Shown: positions 40,640 to 51,237, counted from the stretch's first letter. The stretch is DNA of 64,000 nt from Cladopsammia gracilis (GCA_022457155.1 JAJGOT010000475.1:196001-260000); one strand, 5' to 3'. Numbers and translations: made by a program. Notes: a model not told the origin generated them from the sequence alone.

Positions 40640-40915
40640 TCTACACGGAACAACGGTAAAGAGTAAAAGAGGACCAAGCACTGGGGCGAGAATGAGAGCA
40701 ACCCGTCCTCCTCTCCGAATTAACGATTATAGTTAATTCCGAACACTGACAGTCTGAAAGGAATTCTGGGAAATCAGCATTTTGTTGAAAAAGAACAATC
40801 CTTAGTGTTCGGACAGGACTCGTACCTACGACCCTACGACCCTTCGCTGACTTATCCTCTCTTCTAACCACTGGACCATTACGCTGCTGGTTGAGCAAAT
40901 CTCGATTTTTTAACA
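40640..40915 (-). mobile_element. tRNA-derived SINE, copy 1
   Basis: On the minus strand the tRNA-like head reads GGTCCAGTGGTTAGAAGA (A box), then GTACGAGTCCTG (B box). The body has CAGTGTTCGGAATTAACTAT and AATCGTTAATTCGGAGAGGA, shared with the SINE at 41129-41345. Confidence 0.75.
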
Positions 40916-41128
40916 TAATAAAATTCATGCGCTTATTCTACACCCTGTAGTAAGCCTATAAAATCACTCGCTTGAAAATAATTTTAGAAAGTAAATGGAA
41001 AAGCTTGATCACCAAACCTCAACAAAAAGCTAACCATTTGAAATCAGCGCTTAGGCCTAATCACTGTAGATCAATGATATTCTATGCAAGACTCAAATAA
41101 ATATCTTGCAGATATAATTTCTCATCGC

Positions 41129-41345
41129 CTTGTTGTTCGGTAGTCTAGTGGTAAGAAGACGTTCCTAGTAGCGGTAGTGCCGGGTTCGAATCCCGCAGTC
41201 CAAATAACATGGGTTTTTTTTATTTCTTCTTTTCTGAAATGTCCTGGGAAACAGTGTTCGGAATTAACTATAATCGTTAATTCAGAGAGGAGATCATGGA
41301 TGTTGCATGAACCTCGTCTCCAGGTCCTTCTCCGCTTTCAAACTG
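41129..41345 (+). mobile_element. tRNA-derived SINE, copy 2
   Basis: Head TAGTCTAGTGGTAAGAAGAC (A box), then CGGGTTCGAATCCCGC (B box) at about 41180-41196, then CAGTGTTCGGAATTAACTAT at 41251. It opposes copy 1, so the two tails face away from each other. Confidence 0.75.
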
Positions 41346-41384
41346 GCGGGGCGACAATAAGTAACACCCTAGACAAGGGTCAAG

Positions 41385-42163
41385 CCCAAATCGGAAGACC
41401 TAAGATAACAACGGCCTGGACCACCTCGGACACCTTATTAAGACTTACATAACAGAGTAACTGGGTTTGTATAGTTAAATTTAGGCCTAAGCAACCCGAG
41501 AAACTAGGTGGTACAGTGGTACGGTAGGCTATGTAAGCCTAAGTTAAGACAATGAACAGTAGAAACCACAACTACAAACCAATGAGAGGTGCCGGATCTG
41601 TGACAAAGATCTGGATCAGTAGAAAAACTTGAATAAATGTAAAATAACACGGCAAACTGATCCTTACGGCGGAGAAAAGATTGACGCAAGAAAAATAAAG
41701 TAAAATAAAAGATATATATTTTGTGCCCGATATTTCGGTTTGAAACACAAACCTTCGACGGGGGCTAAAATAAAAATGAGTATATACGTTAATATCGTTA
41801 CAATTTAAAAAGTTTAAAATATGGAACCAAGAAACATGATAGGTTACTACATTGACAGGTATATTGACTCATTTTTATTTTAGCCCCCGTCGAAGGTTTG
41901 TGTTTCAAACCGAAATATCGGGCACAAAATATATTATTTTACTTTATTTTTCTTGCCTCAATCTTTTCTCCGTCGTAAGGATCAGTTTGCCGTGTTATTT
42001 TACATTTATGTAAGCCTAAGCCCAGCTGAGGTCACAGGTTCAATCCTGAGTGGGGATTTTACACTTAAAAATTTATTGAAAATAAAATTCCAAGTGTCGA
42101 CATTACGTTATATAAGTCTCAATAAGGTGTCCGACGTCCTTATGATTTAGGCACAACCCTGGA
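41385..42163 (+). mobile_element. Copy B of the GGTGTCCGACGTCC family, with tRNA-like part, interrupted
   Basis: Ends CAAGGGTCAAGCCCAAATC and GATTTAGGCACAACCCTGG, with GGACACCTTATTAAGACTTA and its inverse inside. Between them GGTGGTACAGTGGTACGG (A-box-like) and AGGTTCAATCCTG (B-box-like, about 42035) look tRNA-derived. The Penelope-like insertion at 41544-42007 separates them. Confidence 0.6.
41544..42007 (-). mobile_element. Penelope-like foldback insertion, second copy
   Basis: The 13-bp ATGTAAGCCTAAG flanks it on both sides (41531-41543, 42008-42020). The inverted arms (41634-41790 and 41866-42007) include TGTGCCCGATATTTCGGTTT and GTTTGAAACACAAACCTTCG. A tail of about 90 bp (41544-41633), read on the minus strand, has CAGATCCGGCACCTCT, related to the tail of 32585-33097. 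The hammerhead-like core is decayed here (CCGTCGA). Confidence 0.6.
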
Positions 42164-42220
42164 AGAGGCTGCCAGAATACTCCAAGAACGAAATCGCGAT
42201 CATGGCGTTTTCGGAGGTTA

Positions 42221-42226
42221 TTTATT
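42221..42226 (-). terminator. Possible polyadenylation signal of the GPCR gene
   Basis: AATAAA on the minus strand, about 177 nt after the stop codon. It is the nearest canonical signal, but it lies past the repeat at 42280-42395. Confidence 0.35.
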
Positions 42227-42279
42227 TCTGGCAAACTAAAACCGTTGTTTCAACGAAACGAAGACATTTAATCAGATCA

Positions 42280-42395
42280 TGTTTACGCGACAAAACACTC
42301 CACGAAACTTTTGGGGTATTTTGGCAGCCGAGTTGTTACGCCCACTCCGCCATTTTGAAAACGGAGAAGGCCCTGGTGACAGCTGCATTTACATT
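42280..42395. repeat. TACTCCACGAATCCTGGAGT-family repeat
   Basis: ACACTCCACGAAACTTTTGG, TATTTTGGCAGCC, GCCATTTTGAAAACGGAGAA and GGCCCTGG are shared with 58395-58500 and, more weakly, 13627-13745. It lies just beyond the stop codon of the minus-strand GPCR, so it is probably in or beyond its 3' UTR. Confidence 0.6.
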
Positions 42396-42402
42396 GTGTC
42401 AA

Positions 42403-43506
42403 TTATAAGCAACTGTCTTCTACCATATATTTGTTTCTAGTCTCCTGCTCGACTGGGTTAACCTCCACAACGACCTCTGGAGTAATTCTATTACGGCTCG
42501 GAAACTGACTCACACTTTGTACAACTCTGCTGCATACCGGAGGCAGGAGTTTCCGGAAGCTAGGCCGGTAATTCCTGTTACTAAGTCCGTAAATAAATGG
42601 ATTCACACAGCTACTTATGAACACCAGTAGCGAGAGTCCGTGATGTAGTTTGCTATCAAGCTTCACTTTTCCCGCCATTGCCAGCGCGTAGTTGATCTGA
42701 CTTGGCGCCAAACAAACGATCAGCATCAGGCAGGCGATGCCCACCATTCGCGTAATTTTCCCGCGCATTTTGGCCCTGCTCGCTACTGAAGCGACTGTAG
42801 ACTTGCTGGTCTTGTAAACCATGTGTGCGTACAAGGCGAGCATGGTAAAACTAGGAAAAGCCATTTTAAGCAAGACTTGAACGATGCCCACGATCGCTCG
42901 GGTCGGCTGTTTACCCCAGAAAAGCAACCACTTGCAGCGTCGATTTGGGGGATTTGAAGGAACATACCCTACCTCAAAGAAAGTGCTACCACATAAGACC
43001 AGCGACCACACCCACGCCGTAAAGATGTAAACGAGAGTTCGCTTGGTGTTGAAAGTTTCGCTGTATTTGAGAGGTCTGATCACCGCGTACCATCGCTCCG
43101 TCACTAGAGCCAAGCATATGTACGCTGAGAAAACCACGAGTTGGAACAGAAAGACGCGATCCCAAATAATTTTGCAGAAGATCTCGCTCAGGAGGTGATT
43201 GGTTGGATATGGAAACGCGTCACCAAGAACAAAAGCTGGGTTTGTGACCAGACTAATCGCGGTCAGCACATCAGCTATGGCTAGGGACAAAATTAGTATG
43301 TTGTAGGATTTCTTTAACAACGTTCTGTCACGTTGAAAGATGGAAATGACCAACATGTTCCCTAGGAAGGCGGCTGTAGCTATTACGGAGTACGTGATTT
43401 GTGTGAAGAGTGTAATACCTGGTGCTGATGTCACTGGTGATGTGCTCGTGTGGATAGAAACCGATGCTGATGTGTTTGTTGAATTACTCAGTGAAGAACC
43501 ATTCAT
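42403..43506 (-). CDS. Class A (rhodopsin-like) G protein-coupled receptor, intronless
   Basis: 367 residues in one exon. Hallmarks by residue: N-terminal N-glycosylation sequons (NGS, NST, NTS) at 2-12; TM1 GNMLV with N50; TM2 LSLAIADV with D79; C111 and C191 for the TM3-ECL2 disulfide; TM3 end E137-R138-W139 in place of DRY; TM4 W165/W167; TM5 P218; TM6 CLAP 265-268 in place of CWxP; TM7 NPFIY 302-306; then a short helix 8 and a tail of about 55 residues. It is a seven-helix plasma-membrane receptor; the ligand cannot be told from sequence, though a peptide or amine ligand is plausible. Intronless receptor genes are common in cnidarians. The start is the first Met before a Ser/Thr-rich N-terminus; a TATA-like box lies at 43565-43573. 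Confidence 0.93.
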   Translation of the reverse strand: MNGSSLSNSTNTSASVSIHTSTSPVTSAPGITLFTQITYSVIATAAFLGNMLVISIFQRDRTLLKKSYNILILSLAIADVLTAISLVTNPAFVLGDAFPYPTNHLLSEIFCKIIWDRVFLFQLVVFSAYICLALVTERWYAVIRPLKYSETFNTKRTLVYIFTAWVWSLVLCGSTFFEVGYVPSNPPNRRCKWLLFWGKQPTRAIVGIVQVLLKMAFPSFTMLALYAHMVYKTSKSTVASVASRAKMRGKITRMVGIACLMLIVCLAPSQINYALAMAGKVKLDSKLHHGLSLLVFISSCVNPFIYGLSNRNYRPSFRKLLPPVCSRVVQSVSQFPSRNRITPEVVVEVNPVEQETRNKYMVEDSCL

Positions 43507-43564
43507 GCCGCCGTTGTCTTTCTAATGTCGTCGTCTCTTAATTAAAAACTTCGTGTTGGTCTCG

Positions 43565-43573
43565 TATTTATAT
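43565..43573 (-). promoter_or_regulatory. TATA-box-like element upstream of the GPCR
   Basis: On the minus strand ATATAAATA lies 59-67 bp upstream of the GPCR start codon, which leaves room for a short 5' UTR. No expression evidence is available. Confidence 0.4.
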
Positions 43574-43870
43574 TTCGGCTTCTATGTTGACGCGATTAAG
43601 CCTCCTTCATGTCCGACTTCCTAAGGTGTCTCGTAGTTTCAGCAGCCGAGTCGGCTTTGACAATTATGGCATAAAAGTTGAAAGAACTGAAAATACATCA
43701 ATTATAAGACATTAATTGGCACAAAAATCGTCGCGTTTTTTAAAACTAAAGAAGTATGTTCTATAAGCTGGTAAACAATTGCGCTAATCTGTAACTTGAG
43801 AAAGAAGGCATGGAGACTTAGCGATTAGCGGCCTTAGTCCTTGAAGCACTTCCCCTTTTAATGTGCCTCT

Positions 43871-45425
43871 TTACACTGGGCACTAAAGTAAGACTTTTAA
43901 AGAACGCCTAAGTCTTACTTAGCCAAAAATTGTGTGAAGGCCTAAGTAAAAACTGAACGCACTTGACTTAGCATCTCATTAAAGTCGGCAAATTGAAAGG
44001 ATTCTTGTAAGACTCTAAGGTTCTGCAAAACCATCCTTATCGAAACTCAAGTCGACTTATCGTGCCGTGGGGCGGATCACCATGCCAATAAAGCCAATTA
44101 GCCTCATGCCTTCACAAACATCATGGCATCGCTGTTTTCGACTGTTTGGTGACCTTTGGCAATTGGTAGCAGAAAGTTGTTTCGAAATTATCAAACTCGA
44201 ATCAAAATATCAAACGATGGTCACGAAGGACGCGATTCACCTTCCTTACGGGTAAGTTGATTATTTGTGTCTTTGTCGTCGAGTATAAAGTTGAAGAGAT
44301 GTTTCTTTAAATCGTCGAGTGTTTTCGCGCGAGACATCGTCATCAAAATTTAAATTCAACAATTTACAGCATGTATTTATTTTAACATGTTCTAAATTAT
44401 AGACCTGCCAAGTCTCACGCCTGCGAGTCCAAAACTCCGATCTCACGCCTACTCACGCCTACGGAGCAATTTCTCACGCATGACTTACAGATTTGAGCTA
44501 TCAACCTGAACTGATCGCATTTTCGCATGATCCAATTAAAAATATCGTTGCGTTCGTGAAAATATGTCACTTTTTTGTAGGTTTTTAACGTTCTCAACAT
44601 TACGATTACAGAGGTCTGAGGTCCATTGAAACTTCCGAATTATTCGGAACATCTTCGGACACTTCGGACATCTTCGGAATAGATCGGGTTCCCTTCGGAT
44701 TTGGTCGGGTCGCCGTCGGAAATCCTGGCACTCCCACGAAAAAATTCTCACGCCTATCACTTTGGAAAAAGTTGGCAGGCATAAAATTATTGGTTATGTT
44801 ATTTATTCGTCCAAAGTTTTACGCCTACGGGCTGTCTCCTTTGAAGATACGGCGTTGTAAATTTGTTTACTTTTAAGCAGCGTCTTCGCTCGGCTGGCGA
44901 CAGGAAACAAGCAACAAATCGAACCAGTTAAGAGGTCTTGGGCAGGCACAAATTCTTCGTCTCATGCGTCCTTGATTCCTTCCGGCACGAACTCGTCTAC
45001 CGCAAGCAAAAACATGTCAACAACAGCAGCATATTTAGTTCTGCAGCGAATGATGAATGTAATTGCTCTCTTAAAATTCCCATAGAAAAATGGCCTTGTT
45101 GCCGGTGCATTTCCAAAAAAAGAAAAATGAAACGACCGCAGAAAGATTTCTTCTATCCATTTTTAGACAGACGACTCAAATTAGAGAACCAGCGAGATCA
45201 AAACTGTCAAAACTTTCTTGCGAAAGCAGTAAACGTGTAATTGATGTATATATTTGCGGACGGACAAAATGTGAACCAACACGTTATAAACTGTCAATCT
45301 TTATTAGCTCAAGTCAACTTAGGTATTTGCATTTACCCGTGTATGAAGAGCTAAGTAAGAGCTAAGTAAGAAAATCGTACTTTACTTGAACGTTCGTTAA
45401 GTTTACTTGAGATCTAGTGTAAAGA
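43871..45425. mobile_element. Possible TIR element with nested MITE
   Basis: Left border TTTACACTGGGCACTAAAGT and right border ACTTGAGATCTAGTGTAAA are weakly inverted (TTTACACT). Many AAGTAAGACTT or CTAAGTAAG motifs lie near both ends. No transposase is recognised. The frame at 44067-44255 ends at a donor-like gtaagt but resembles nothing I know. Confidence 0.4.
44399..44780. mobile_element. MITE of the TCTCACGCCT family
   Basis: Ends ATAGACCTGCCAAGTCTCAC and TTGGCAGGCATAAA are inverted over CCTGCCAA. Repeated TCTCACGCCTA motifs lie near both ends and a TTCGGACATCTTCGG microsatellite in the middle. Flanks TAAATTAT and TAAAATTAT may be an 8-bp target duplication. Confidence 0.65.
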
Positions 45426-45481
45426 CTATCAATGTTGGTAATATAAGAACGGACAATACAGTGCCAAAAGGTTAGCTATCG

Positions 45482-45619
45482 CAGAGGCGGATCCAGGATT
45501 TTTCTTAGGAGGGAGTGCACCTCTAAGGAATGACGTAGCCACGTTTTTATTTTATTTTCTTTGCAGAATACCAGTTATATTAGAAAGATGCACCCCCCCC
45601 CCTCCTAGATCCGCCCCTG
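45482..45619. mobile_element. hAT-like MITE
   Basis: Ends CAGAGGCGGATCCAGGA and TCCTAGATCCGCCCCTG, related to the ends of 34180-34464. A C run precedes the right end. No clear duplication. Confidence 0.7.
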
Positions 45620-45662
45620 CATCGGCTGCGAAGTGTTTTACGACGTAGTTCAGTCGGCGGTA

Positions 45663-47115
45663 CAGGGTGTTTGAGTTTCAAAAGTTTGTTCCGATTTAAA
45701 GTTGTTAATTTTTTAAACAAATCAATTGTTTGTCAGAACTTTTTCAATACACTGAGGTAGAGAATTTATTAAAATAGCTGGCAATAGCAATTTTAATTGT
45801 CTACCAGATGCCTTTGTTTCGATCTTCGGGCCAAATGTGCACACGCGCGTTTTCCCGCCATTTTTTCGCGCCCTTTGTGTTCCCGAATTCGTTGTTGTTC
45901 TCTGATTTTTTCCTGAACTTTCTGTTTTCTCTGTCACGAAAATGAAGTCAGACATTGTTTATGCTAGAGCTCAAGCAGCCATATTACGATCATCTGGTCA
46001 TTCAGTCAAAGAAATCGCTAAATTATTTAACAAGACGGAACGTTGGGTGAACAAGTGGTCGAAAAGAGAGTGCTTCGAAGGCAAACCAAGAAACGGACGA
46101 CCGCCTGTTTTGACCAATTGTGATCGAAAATTAATCGACAGCGAAGTACAAACGGAACAATTCAACAAGGAAAATTGCCAAGAATCTTCAGCAGAAAAAT
46201 ATCGAAGTTTCGAGCATAACGGTGTCGAGATACATGACTAGGAAAGGATGGAAGGCTTTCAAGTGAAAGAAAATACGTCTATTGAACGAAAAGCAAAGGA
46301 AAACCCGTTTGAGATTCGCCAAGAAATACGCAAAGCTGACAGCAGACGATTGGGACAATTTTTTATTCACAGATAAGTGTCCTAAATATCTTTTCCAGTA
46401 CCCTAATCCAAAAAACGATATCGTGGTATGGGGCTCACAGGAATGTCATGTTCCTCCAGCTTTCCAAGTGAAGCAAATTGCGAAGGTGATAGCGTGGGGT
46501 GGCATGACGGGTCATAGGCTCACAACCCACAGGCCATACCGCATAAAAACTTCTGAGTACTACATCAACCAAATCCTTGAGAAAGAAGTGAAACCGTTAA
46601 CATCAAGGCGTCAGGTGACAGATGGCCCCATAGAGAGGAAGTTGTTTAGCTCAAAGAGATGACATTCGTTCATGCAGGATGGACAGGAGTACCGGCTCAC
46701 ACTTCAAAAGCAACTCAGACATGGTGTCCGAATTTGCCAAACTTTATGCCAAGGATGGCTGGCTAGTGAACTGTCCTGATCTCAATCCCATTGAGAACAT
46801 CTGGAGTATCATTGACGAGACAACGTACAAAGATCCAGCCCCCAAAACTATGAAAGAGCTGAAAAGGCGACTACGCTTTGCATGGAAAAATGTGACTCTT
46901 GACACGCTAAAGCCGGGAACTCGCACATTCTATTTCTAGGCGCTTAGAAAATGTCATTAAAAATAAAGGCGGGCATTCTGGTTACTAATAATTTGAATGC
47001 ATGATCGAATGAAAAATAAGCAAAAAATAATATACCTAATTTTTAAAGAGATAGTTTAAATAAATAATGAAACGATAGAAGAAAACAAATCGGAACGAAC
47101 TTTTGAAACACCCTG
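45663..47115 (+). mobile_element. Tc1/mariner-type transposon, both ends present
   Basis: Starts CAGGGTGTTT and ends with its inverse AAACACCCTG, each next to TA (45661-45662 and 47116-47117). The inverted repeat continues through CAAAAGTTYGTTCCGATTT; the left copy has 6 extra bases (GAGTTT). The total of 1453 bp is close to full length. It encloses a broken transposase at 45942-46939. Confidence 0.9.
45942..46939 (+). pseudogene. Tc1/mariner-like transposase, frame-disrupted
   Basis: The first frame (45942-46241) has a helix-turn-helix reading SGHSVKEIAKLFNKTERWVN, then a GRPPVLT linker. After a frame change, 46282-46662 has DWDNFLFTDKC, with the first catalytic Asp of the DDE/D domain in FTD. 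The middle region with VPAHTSKATQTW is split across frames, so the second Asp region is damaged. 46679-46939 has CPDLNPIENIWSIID, the family's third-acid block. At least three frame breaks make it inactive. Confidence 0.88.
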
Positions 47116-47300
47116 TAGGTTATCACTGGCGCCAGCTTTACAAATTAATAATCATTGTATATTTTTAAAAAGTAGCAATCGCCTAAATATAGCGAACACT
47201 GAAAGTATAAAGTAACGAAATTTTGTATTTGCTAATATGAAAATACCGAAAGCTTCACAAAGTTAACGTTTATACTTTAGCTTACCTCGACCCTCTAACC

Positions 47301-47381
47301 CAACCTCGTTCCCAGGGTCTCTCATCTTCCCGCCCTTGGAGCGAGGGGGCGGAAAGATGAGAGACCCTGGGAACGAGGTTG
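47301..47381. mobile_element. 81-bp hairpin element with exact 9-bp duplication
   Basis: Reads CAACCTCGTTCCCAGGGTCT inward from both ends, nearly fully self-complementary. CCTCTAACC flanks it exactly at 47292-47300 and 47382-47390. Confidence 0.88.
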
Positions 47382-47479
47382 CCTCTAACCTTACGTTGGC
47401 GACGCTGTTATTATAGCGCTTATTGCGGGGCAAGACCAAGCCGTAATACAACCTTGTAGTCTTTTTTAAACCTGATTTA

Positions 47480-47757
47480 CCTTTCGCTCCCAAAAGTCAA
47501 TTATGGAGACTTAACTTTTGAGTCTGCCTATTAAATCCTATGGTGTGACCATTCAAATGAAACCTCTTCAGCCAGTACTTTTGCATGGTACCATTTGTTC
47601 TAACTTTTGAGTCTGTTGATGAAATCCTATGGTGTGACCATTCAAATGAAACCTCTTTGGCCGTACTTTCGCATGGTATCATTTGTTTTTCAATGTTACA
47701 AAAAAAGTTGAAATTTTTCTTTAATTTGATTTTTGGCACTCTTTGCAGTTTAAGGGT
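47480..47757. mobile_element. Second copy of the 87-bp-array MITE
   Basis: About two and a half units with CCTATGGTGTGACCATTCAA and GCATGGTACCATTTG, between CTCCCAAAAGTCAATTATGG and TTTAAGGGTTAA. It matches the borders and units of 13846-14611 but has fewer units. Confidence 0.75.
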
Positions 47758-49495
47758 TAATGCGAAATGGGTGTGCCACCGATCAAGTTAGTGTGCGGCC
47801 GTGCACTAAAATGATCAGAATTTTATATAACAGGTGATCATGTGTAGAAAGTAAAAAAGCCTAGCTGCCCAAGCTTCTCTTGAAATTTGCTTTAACCTTA
47901 TACTCTTTTCAATAAAAAAAAATGCGTGTATGTTTTAATATTTGCCAAGATATCTATTATTCTTTGCGATCTATCACTTCATGTTGATCAATTAAACAGT
48001 ATATTGAGATTCTTTGAAAGTAGCAATAAGTAAAAGCGACTAAAAGCGGCCGAATGCAACGCTGATTCTATAGCTCATACCAGAAAAGTAAACGGCCTTT
48101 GAACTAACGCGAGAAAGACAAAATAACAAGTCAGCTGTTGGTGGTAAATTACAAAAACTAACCTTTTACACTTGAGGAGTTAGCTTTTATCGATTAAGAG
48201 GGAAATATAGCAAAACCTTCTGTTCTTCAGACCAACAAATTCCGTGCTGTAAAACGTAGGTCAGTGATGCTTCTGGACTTACTTTGATTACGTGGGAAAC
48301 TCATTTACGTTTTATTGCGTTGGGCTAGCTCGTTTATGTCAAACGATACAAATTGACAATGAATCAAATTGACGCCTAACTTGTCAAAGCACCTTAACAT
48401 CCCAGAAATCCCCCTCACAGAGTTTTCTGCTTCAAGACCTGTGTATCTTATTCACTAACCTTCGAGTGCAGTGGAAGAGATTTGTTTTTTTTTTAAACTT
48501 TCTTTCCGTTATAAACCAGGATTACAGGAGGTCCTTACCCCTTATGTAAAATACTCACGTATTATCTGTCAAACGATGAAACGAGCAATTTATTATTCGA
48601 CTGACTAATTTTTCAAGTTTTGAAAACCTTTTATTTAGTAATTACCCAATTCAGCAATAATTTTACGCCTAGTGTTTTACTCAGTTGTCCTGAGAACGCG
48701 CACGTACAATCCTAACCTGTCAAACCTGTCAAACCGGTATTTAACATGACAGTTAATGACGTGCTCATAGTTTTGCGTGTTCTCTTTCCCTTTTCAGTAA
48801 AATGATGTCATAATCGAATAATGAAGGCCAATTTTGAATGATACTTTAAAAAAACTTCTTCGAGCGCTTTAGCTTTTTTCCATACAGCTTGTACTTGTTG
48901 AGCTGAGAACAAACTTGAATGATTTAAAATGACGGTAGTTGATAAATGGTTGCATTAATGATTTCCGTCCTCGAGTCGACTTATATAACCGGTAGTTTTC
49001 AATTGCTTTGTAACCAGTCACAATTTTTTAATCGATTAAAAACTGATACGAGGGAAAATACATGGCCTGTTTCAAAATGCCGTGCCAGCAAATTCAAATT
49101 CAAATTCAGTTTGACTGTGCACTGACGACATTGGTTTCAAACTTCCAGTTGAATTCGGTCGCGCCGAATTCAAAATCCTATGAAAGCAAAACTTCACGTA
49201 AAGTGCATTAGAATAAATGTAGCGCGCCCCCCTCCCCCTCCCCGTTTACGCCTGCCACGCAGGCTAGAATAAATGCAACAGCTGGGCAATTATATTCCTT
49301 TGGCAGCGCTTGGTCTGTCGCGTTAAATCGCTGTATCTTAAACATTGAAGTTTTAGAAGGCAAACCTATAAACTAAAAAACTCCCATAAAAAAGTGTATA
49401 TAATTTAACTGACCATTGTCTTTGTGTAATTAATGTCTGCTAGTGTGTATGTCTTAAGGTAAAGGCAAATCAATAAAAAAGTGATCTATTATCTA
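47758..49495. other. Intergenic, nothing recognised
   Basis: No coding similarity, no tandem array and no paired termini seen on either strand. Confidence 0.4.
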
Positions 49496-49530
49496 TTAAG
49501 CAAGGATGGTAGGCTACCATCCTTGCTTAA
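49496..49530. repeat. Perfect 17-bp-arm palindrome
   Basis: TTAAGCAAGGATGGTAG, one central base, then its exact complement CTACCATCCTTGCTTAA. Confidence 0.9.
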
Positions 49531-50023
49531 GGATATTTATATTATTCATTGATAAAAATCTTCAGACTATCGAACAAAGCAACCCTGCTGTTCTGTAGGT
49601 TGTTTTACATCTTTGTTAAAAGAAAAATTATCTATAGTTTTCTCGTTTTTTTTATTTATTTTTATTTATTATTTTTTTTTTTTTCATTTAAAGTCGTTTT
49701 CGCTTGCTTTTGTGTTTTTAGCGGTAGACGCCGGGAAGAAGCGAAAGCTTGAAAAGTTGTTTCCTGTGATACTTTCATTAATATAACTACCTCCTGCAGG
49801 AAGACTAAGAAGAGATTATCTTTAATTGCAGTCAGTTTTGGCGGCATATCTTTTGAATTGAAGAAACCAAACGGCAAACAGTAGAATCATAGGTTATTTG
49901 AAAAATAAAACAAAGAATTAAGGACAGGAAAGGGAAAGAAAGAATGGTTTGAAAAACGTGCAAGCGTGCAGGGGCGCATAACAAGCCAGAGAGGAGATGG
50001 GGGCTTAGTGAAACAATTCGTTA

Positions 50024-50821
50024 GAGCGATTTTCGTATGACCTTGAAAAACGGTTCGGAGAATGTTTGCGATTTGTTTCATCCGCCAATGATTAAACAGA
50101 TCGAGACAAAAAACTCGTTTCGTTTCCCGCGTAATATGGCAAATGCGCTTGTTCGATAAAAACAAACGAAAACAGAATGACGTCAAACAGAAAGAAAGTT
50201 CTCGGACAATAGATCAAATGTGCTGTGTTGTGCGTGTTTTCGCTAGTCGGTGGAAATTTAATGGTGTTTTTTTGTATCTGTGGTTCCTTCAGAAATCTTT
50301 CTCATTAAATAGCCAAGGAAGTAGTCTTTCGTGCTTCGTCATTTCATCAGGAGTGTATGAGTTTACACCGAAGGATGGAGAGCCCGAAGGTTCCATTTTC
50401 TTTGGTGGCCTCCCTCTTCCTCCAGCTTGACAATCTCCGGTCGCGACGAATTTTTCGCAAATTGTTAGAGCGGTATTGTAGCATACGCGGTTTTCACGTG
50501 CACTGACTGCAAAACTTCCGCTTACTGCATAGTCTGCCAAAATCTGGTACCTTTTTTGCAAGGGATAGGCTACGCCAGAGTTGTAAAGTCCTTCACGAGT
50601 ATTTACTCTCCAGTTCGGCATTTTCTTGTTTCGAGTTGCGGAAAAAAGCGGAAAATTACTTTTTTGTATTCAACACGTTGCATGTTCGATAAGCCAATCA
50701 AAATCCGCGCGCGTTTGACTCTGTTCGATAAACTAATCTAATGTTTACTTTTCGCGTTCATTTGTTGTTTCCCGTTGGCTATGGACGTGCGTTCCATTTC
50801 AAGGTCATACGAAAATCGCTC
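50024..50821 (-). mobile_element. TA-flanked element with a paired-like DNA-binding fragment
   Basis: 25-bp terminal inverted repeats at 50024-50048 and 50797-50821 (GAGCGATTTTCGTATGACCT inward) match without mismatch by eye and are flanked by TA. Length 798 bp. A minus-strand frame at 50289-50621 encodes a DNA-binding segment, but no DDE domain follows, so this is an internally deleted, non-autonomous copy. Confidence 0.75.
50289..50621 (-). CDS. N-terminal transposase fragment, paired-like helix-turn-helix
   Basis: 110 residues. SGVAYPLQKRYQILADYAVS and NTALTICEKFVATGDC with GGRGRPPKK have the layout of the paired-like half of Tc1/Pax-type DNA-binding domains: helix, helix, KF..TG, then a Gly/Arg linker. 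It stops after NEKDF with no catalytic part. It is too short to transpose by itself but might bind the matching termini. Family assignment is by eye. Confidence 0.5.
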   Translation of the reverse strand: MPNWRVNTREGLYNSGVAYPLQKRYQILADYAVSGSFAVSARENRVCYNTALTICEKFVATGDCQAGGRGRPPKKMEPSGSPSFGVNSYTPDEMTKHERLLPWLFNEKDF

Positions 50822-50931
50822 TATAAGTGCCTTGTTTTCATTTCTTTATTTTTTTCTGAATGAGAGACTTAAGTTATTTTGTGATGAATTCGTAATATTA
50901 GAGATCTTAAGAAGCCAAGTCACCATTTTTA

Positions 50932-51042
50932 GTAGGCTCGATTTCCGCCGCTTTCTCGCGTCCGGTCTCTGAGCCTCCCCGAGAAGAACGGGGAGAGGAG
51001 CGCGGGCTCGTTTCCTGAACAGCGGCTGGTAGTCGAGCCTAC
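50932..51042. repeat. Hairpin MITE, TAGGCTCGA family
   Basis: Ends GTAGGCTCGATTTCCGCCGC and GCGGCTGGTAGTCGAGCCTA. A related hairpin lies at 52487-52573. Confidence 0.7.
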
Positions 51043-51237
51043 ATTTTTAGCTAAATACATATGTCATTATATCATTGGAAACCCATAGGGATGAGAATGG
51101 ATGGCAATTGCACTTGATACTGGATTAGGCCAAGTTTTTCAATTCAAGTTTATCGCCTTGTGTGTTGGGAAACTTGCTAAAGGTCAGATTATGGTTTTCT
51201 TGATCTCTTCGACAATTCCCTTGATATCTTCCCCTTA

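Noticed and set aside
44067..44255. Exon-like frame ending at gtaagt
   Set aside because: No family similarity, no partner exon, and it lies in a repeat-rich interval.
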